Positions 60,516 to 64,000 of a stretch of DNA of 64,000 nt are shown one piece after another; the first letter of the stretch is position 1; each line of letters starts with the position of its first letter. The stretch is taken from assembly GCF_014648815.1 (NCBI RefSeq), contig NZ_BMRV01000006.1, positions 248,001-312,000 of the forward strand, read 5' to 3'. This DNA is from Streptomyces flaveolus (lineage in GTDB: Bacteria; Actinomycetota; Actinomycetes; Streptomycetales; Streptomycetaceae). A model generated the notes under the pieces. It ran no database searches and was not told where the DNA came from. It worked only from the letters and a program-made list of their open reading frames with translations. Position numbers and translations under genes: made by a program.

Positions 60516-60719
60516 GAAGCAGAAACCTCCGCTGGCGGATGTGGAGAGACGGGGGTCGTGCGGTCCGTCGAGCGTAAGGCGCAAAACCTTTGGTCGCTCC
60601 TCCGCCAGGGGCCGTTGTGGGCGAACTCACCTGTGGTGTCACCGGTTCGGCTGGAAGTGGGGCGCCCGGGGCCACTGAGGGGGCGCGTGGTGCGGGCGCG
60701 CGCCGGTAACGTCGTCGGT

Positions 60720-61178
60720 ATGGACACGTCCTGGTGGCTCGCGCTCGCGGCGGTGGTGCTTCTCGCGCTCGTCGCCACGGTCGTCGACGGCTGGGGCGCG
60801 GGGCGGCGGCGGCCCGCGGGCAGCCGGCGTCCGCCGGGTCGTCCCCGTGGTCCGCGGGGCCGGGCGGTGCGGCCGCGGCCGGCGGAGATCTGGTGGGCGA
60901 ACGTGCCCTACGAGGACACCCGGGGTGCCAAGGACCGGCCGTGCCTGGTGATCGCGGTGCGCGGGCGGCAGGCGCTGGTCGCGAAGATCACCAGCAGGTA
61001 CCGGGAGGGGCGGGCCGGGGTGATCACGCTGCCGCCGGGGGCCGTCGGTGACGGGCGGGGGCGGAAGAGCTTCCTGGAGACGGACGAGCTGCGCCGGGTC
61101 CCGCTGGGTGACTTCCGGCGCCGGGTGGGCGAGGTGGACCCGGCCCTGTGGGACCAGGTACGGCACCTCGCCCGGTGA
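60720..61178 (+). CDS. Membrane-anchored PemK/MazF-like protein
   Basis: This is a 152-residue protein. An N-terminal membrane helix (about 5-23) and an Arg/Gly/Pro linker precede a MazF fold with EIWWANVPYED, DRPCLVIAVRG and DELRRVPLGDF. No antitoxin gene is adjacent. A leaderless message is possible because a TAACGT box precedes the ATG. Whether it retains RNase activity is unknown. Confidence 0.8.
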   Translation: MDTSWWLALAAVVLLALVATVVDGWGAGRRRPAGSRRPPGRPRGPRGRAVRPRPAEIWWANVPYEDTRGAKDRPCLVIAVRGRQALVAKITSRYREGRAGVITLPPGAVGDGRGRKSFLETDELRRVPLGDFRRRVGEVDPALWDQVRHLAR

Positions 61179-61182
61179 GGCG

Positions 61183-62133
61183 TCAGGCCCAGAGCTGGCC
61201 CTGGAGGGTCTCGATGGCCTCTTCGGTGGTGGCGGCGGTGTAGACGCCGGTGGAGAGGTACTTCCAGCCGCCGTCGGCGACGACGAACACGATGTCCGCG
61301 CTCTCCCCCGCGTTGACCGCCTTCTTGCCGACGCCGATGGCGGCGTGCAGGGCGGCGCCGGTGGAGACGCCCGCGAAGATGCCCTCCTGCTGGAGGAGTT
61401 CGCGGGTGCGGGTGACCGCGTCGGCCGAGCCCACCGAGAAGCGGGTGGTGAGCACGGAGGCGTCGTACAGCTCGGGTACGAAGCCCTCGTCGAGGTTGCG
61501 CAGGCCGTAGACCAGGTCGTCGTAGCGCGGTTCGGCGGCGACGATCTTCACGTCCGGCTTGTGCTCGCGCAGGTAGCGGCCGACGCCCATGAGGGTGCCG
61601 GTGGTGCCGAGGCCGGCCACGAAGTGGGTGATCGAGGGCAGGTCGGCGAGGATCTCCGGGCCGGTGCCGGCGTAGTGGGCGCCGGCGTTGTCCGGGTTGC
61701 CGTACTGGTACAGCATCACCCAGTCGGGGTGCTCGGCGGAGAGTTCCTTGGCGACCCGCACGGCGGTGTTGGAGCCGCCCGCGGCCGGGGAGGAGATGAT
61801 CTCCGCGCCCCACATGGCGAGCAGGTCCCGGCGTTCCTGCGAGGTGTTCTCGGGCATCACGCAGACGATGCGGTAGCCCTTGAGCTTGGCGGCCATGGCC
61901 AGCGAGATGCCGGTGTTGCCGGAGGTGGGCTCGAGGATGGTGCAGCCGGGGGTGAGACGGCCGTCCTTCTCCGCCTGCTCGATCATGTGCAGGGCGGGGC
62001 GGTCCTTGATCGAGCCGGTCGGGTTGCGGTCCTCCAGCTTGGCCCAGATGCGGACGTCTTCGGACGGCGACAGCCGCGGCAGGCGCACCAGAGGGGTGTT
62101 GCCCACCGCGGCCAGCGGGGAGTCGTACCGCAT
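61183..62133 (-). CDS. cysM: Cysteine synthase CysM (CysO-dependent type)
   Basis: This is a PLP enzyme of 316 residues. The Schiff-base Lys is in PTGSIKDRPAL, with TSGNTGISLA and GTTGTLMGVGRYL as PLP-phosphate loops. The neighbouring cysO and JAMM genes match the actinobacterial pathway in which CysM uses O-phosphoserine and a CysO thiocarboxylate instead of free sulfide. It starts five bases after cysO. Confidence 0.93.
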   Translation of the reverse strand: MRYDSPLAAVGNTPLVRLPRLSPSEDVRIWAKLEDRNPTGSIKDRPALHMIEQAEKDGRLTPGCTILEPTSGNTGISLAMAAKLKGYRIVCVMPENTSQERRDLLAMWGAEIISSPAAGGSNTAVRVAKELSAEHPDWVMLYQYGNPDNAGAHYAGTGPEILADLPSITHFVAGLGTTGTLMGVGRYLREHKPDVKIVAAEPRYDDLVYGLRNLDEGFVPELYDASVLTTRFSVGSADAVTRTRELLQQEGIFAGVSTGAALHAAIGVGKKAVNAGESADIVFVVADGGWKYLSTGVYTAATTEEAIETLQGQLWA

Positions 62134-62138
62134 CCCGA

Positions 62139-62417
62139 TCAGGCCATACCGCCGGCGACGGCCGGCAGGATCGTGACGCTGTCGCCGTCGGCGAGCTTGG
62201 TGTTGATGCCGTCGAGGAAGCGGACGTCCTCGTCGTTCAGGTAGACGTTGACGAAGCGGCGCAGCTGGTCGCCGTCCACGATGCGGGCCTGGATGCCCGT
62301 GTGCCGGGTCTCGAGGTCGGCGAAGAGCTCGGTGAGGGTGTCCCCGTTGCCCTCCACCGCCTTCTGGCCGTCGGTGTACTGGCGGAGGATGGTCGGGATA
62401 CGGACCTCGATGGCCAT
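62139..62417 (-). CDS. cysO: CysO sulfur-carrier protein with Gly-Gly-Met-Ala C terminus
   Basis: This is a ubiquitin-fold sulfur carrier of 92 residues (RIPTILRQYTDGQKAVEG, NVYLNDEDVRFLDGINTKL, SVTILPAVAGGMA). The known CysO ends in Gly-Gly, but here Met-Ala follows before the stop. AGGAG lies ten bases before the ATG. It forms an operon with cysM, and a Cys leader peptide lies upstream. Confidence 0.92.
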   Translation of the reverse strand: MAIEVRIPTILRQYTDGQKAVEGNGDTLTELFADLETRHTGIQARIVDGDQLRRFVNVYLNDEDVRFLDGINTKLADGDSVTILPAVAGGMA

Positions 62418-62516
62418 GGCTGAGGGCTCCTGTCGGAAGGTGTCGTGGGTTCGTGGGGCGCGCGGCGGCACGCGGCGGCCCGCCGCGGCTCACGGCCGTA
62501 CGGCGGCAGCGGAAGA

Positions 62517-62612
62517 TCAACAGATGGCGCTGTTCAGCCTGCACAGGTCGACGTGCAGCCGCGCCACGAGCAGCGTGCCCGGCGCCTTTTCGCTCACGTC
62601 GAGAAGAACCAT
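62517..62612 (-). CDS. Cys-rich leader peptide, probable cysteine attenuator
   Basis: This 31-codon frame runs from ATG 62612 to TGA 62517. The end of the peptide is RLHVDLCRLNSAIC, with Cys codons at 24 and 31. The next 100 bases before cysO hold strong GC-rich inverted repeats (for example CGCGGCGGGCCGCCGCG). This matches the short leader peptides found before actinobacterial sulfur genes. Cysteine starvation would stall the ribosome and let cysO-cysM be expressed. The open frame is directly visible; the mechanism is inferred. Confidence 0.75.
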   Translation of the reverse strand: MVLLDVSEKAPGTLLVARLHVDLCRLNSAIC

Positions 62613-62691
62613 GGGCTCATCGTATCGATTCCCGGTCCGGCTTCCGGAGTGTGATCTCACCGTTCGGACAGTTTTCATCCGCAGTGCGAGA

Positions 62692-63114
62692 TCAGTACGC
62701 CTCCACCACCTTGACCTCCTCCTCCGTGACCTCGCCTTCCACGATCCGGTACGAGCGGAACTGGAAGTCGCCGGCGCCGTCGGTGTCCGCGGTGGAGACG
62801 AGGACGTAGTGCGCGCCGGGTTCGTTGGCGTAGGTGATGTCGGTGCGGGAGGGGTACGCCTCGGTGGCCGTGTGGGAGTGGTAGATGATCACCGGCTCCT
62901 CGTCGCGGTCGTCCATCTCGCGGTAGAGCTTGAGCAGGTCCTGCGAGTCGAACTCGTAGAAGGTGGGCGAGCGGGCGGCGTTGAGCATCGGGATGAACCG
63001 CTCGGCGCGGCCGGCGCCCACGGGACCGGCCACCACGCCGCACGCCTCGTCGGGGTGGTCCTCGCGCGCGTGGGCGACGATCTGGTCGTACAGGGCCTGG
63101 GTGATGGTCAGCAT
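62692..63114 (-). CDS. mec: JAMM metallopeptidase Mec
   Basis: This is a 140-residue Mov34/JAMM zinc peptidase. The catalytic Glu is near EACGVVAGP, and the zinc motif is HSHTATEAYPSRTD (HxH, seven residues, S, two residues, D). In the CysO pathway it cuts cysteine from CysO-Cys. It may also trim the two residues after Gly-Gly of the CysO seen here. It precedes the leader peptide and cysO in the same direction. Confidence 0.9.
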   Translation of the reverse strand: MLTITQALYDQIVAHAREDHPDEACGVVAGPVGAGRAERFIPMLNAARSPTFYEFDSQDLLKLYREMDDRDEEPVIIYHSHTATEAYPSRTDITYANEPGAHYVLVSTADTDGAGDFQFRSYRIVEGEVTEEEVKVVEAY

Positions 63115-63133
63115 GCGGCCAGCATAAGCAGAG

Positions 63134-63170
63134 GGGCCGATCCGTACCGGTGGGTGGTACGGATCGGCCC
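63134..63170 (-). terminator. Terminator after the amino-acid permease gene
   Basis: A perfect 15-bp stem (GGGCCGATCCGTACC and its complement) has a 7-base loop. It lies 115 bases downstream of the permease stop and just before mec. Confidence 0.7.
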
Positions 63171-63284
63171 ATATGCCGGACATCCTGAGCGGCGGCCTTG
63201 CCGGGGTGCCACGAGCAGCCCGTGCGGCCGGACGTCCGGGGTGCGCGCGAACGCGCTGGTCAGCGGGGTTCGGCGGGGTGGCGG

Positions 63285-64000
63285 TCAGCCGACCTTCTCG
63301 AACTCCGGCTCGCCGTGGCGCTCGGTGACCTGCGGGTTGCGGGCCTTGAGCACGAACCAGCCGATGCCCAGGGCGACGGCCCAGCCCGCCATCACGTACA
63401 GACAGATCCGCGAGTCGGCGTCGTAGGCGATGAGGCCGGTGACGAAGAGCAGGAAGGCGATGGCGACGTAGGAGAAGACCGAGCCGCCCGGCGCCGGGAA
63501 GGAGGAGGCGGGCAGGCGGCCCGCGACGACCTGGCGGCGGTAGAGGACGTGGCTGACCAGGATCATCAGCCAGGTCCAGATGCCGGCGGCGGTGGCGACG
63601 GAGGTGACGTAGCCGAAGGCCTTCTCCGGGACGATGTAGTTCAGCACGACGCCGATGCCCATGAAGACGACCGAGACCGTGATGCCGAACGCCGGGGTCT
63701 TGGTCGACGACAGCCGGCTGAAGACCTTGGGCGCCTCGCCGTTGTCCGCGAGGGTGCGCAGCATGCGGCCCGTGGAATACATGCCGGAGTTGCAGGAGGA
63801 CAGGGCGGCGGTGAGCACGACGAAGTTGACGATGCCGGCGCCGGCCGGGATGCCGATGACCCCGAAGGCCTTCACGAAGGGGCTGACGCCCTCGGCGAAC
63901 TCGGTCCACTTCACCACCGCCAGGATGACGGTGAGGGCGCCGACGTAGAACAGCGCGATGCGCCAGGGCAGGGTGTTGATCGCCTTGGGGAGGGTCTTCT
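63285..64000 (-). CDS. Amino-acid permease, APC family (5' truncated)
   Basis: This is a proton-coupled amino-acid transporter; the window has its last 238 codons, and the start lies beyond the right edge. Visible features: LPKAINTLPWRIALFYVGA at the edge, the helix with ALSSCNSGMYSTGRMLRTLA, and KTPAFGITVSVVFMGIG. These match the GABA/lysine/D-serine permease group. The C-terminal tail ends EPEFEKVG. Confidence 0.9.
   Translation of the reverse strand, partial: KTLPKAINTLPWRIALFYVGALTVILAVVKWTEFAEGVSPFVKAFGVIGIPAGAGIVNFVVLTAALSSCNSGMYSTGRMLRTLADNGEAPKVFSRLSSTKTPAFGITVSVVFMGIGVVLNYIVPEKAFGYVTSVATAAGIWTWLMILVSHVLYRRQVVAGRLPASSFPAPGGSVFSYVAIAFLLFVTGLIAYDADSRICLYVMAGWAVALGIGWFVLKARNPQVTERHGEPEFEKVG

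Noticed and set aside
60225..60719. Upstream extension of the MazF-like frame
   Set aside because: It runs antisense over the MBL hydrolase start and has no ribosome site or conserved residues.

Overview
The window is chromosomal DNA from a high-GC actinomycete and almost certainly a Streptomyces. The evidence is the strong G/C bias at third codon positions, frequent GTG starts, a conservon (sensor / roadblock / DUF742 / GTPase) with two P450 genes, DUF397 and DUF5753 regulators, a cslA-glxA pair, and DasR-type operators at N-acetylglucosamine PTS genes. From memory the gene order resembles the cslA to nagE2 stretch of the S. coelicolor chromosome, but no alignment was run.

Layout. 1-4.3 kb: 3' part of the tip glycan synthase cslA, the copper-radical oxidase glxA, and a convergent GH6 lipoprotein endoglucanase. 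4.4-6.5 kb: a class F-like sortase, its likely surface substrate, and a NagD-type phosphatase. 6.6-13.1 kb: a 2-aminoethylphosphonate-type uptake and catabolism operon (binding protein, two permeases, ATPase, PhnX-like HAD, FAD oxidoreductase) behind a GntR/HutC regulator; the ATPase gene is frameshifted. 13.3-24.4 kb: a degenerate tandem repeat, a LAXTG surface protein, a ROK regulator divergent from a Gfo/Idh dehydrogenase across a perfect palindrome, and housekeeping or accessory enzymes (UPF0303, F420-type LLM, FAH, YidC, HxlR/MFS pair, SEC-C, AHSA1).

24.5-30.0 kb looks like an accessory island. It holds a PLD-helicase-DUF3427 protein, then a regulator set (HATPase, XRE/DUF5753, DUF397, DUF6247-like). 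30.1-32.7 kb has small enzymes (ASCH, SnoaL, cytidine deaminase) and a Cys-pair protein. 33.4-38.7 kb is the six-gene conservon, in which one P450 lacks the EXXR motif. 38.8-52.9 kb has AhpD-like, VOC, MFS, DUF445, SGNH, DUF1707, an ABC-2 exporter, a class A PBP, a Gdx-like SMR, a GroES-like protein, DUF3618 and Bcp.

53.0-56.4 kb: two overlapping HNH endonuclease genes abut an unusual tRNA with anticodon UAG, followed by rdgB, a lipoprotein and rph. 56.5-59.7 kb is the GlcNAc PTS (nagF, nagE1, nagE2) with dre operators. 59.8-63.2 kb has an MBL hydrolase, a membrane-anchored MazF-like protein, and the CysM/CysO/Mec cysteine pathway. That pathway carries a short Cys-rich leader peptide, and its CysO ends in Gly-Gly-Met-Ala. 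The window ends inside an amino-acid permease gene.

The most interesting items are the class I-shaped tRNA with a leucine anticodon, the CysO C-terminal extension next to a JAMM peptidase, the Cys leader peptide, the frameshifted phosphonate ATPase, the APDTG protein beside a sortase, and the helicase island.
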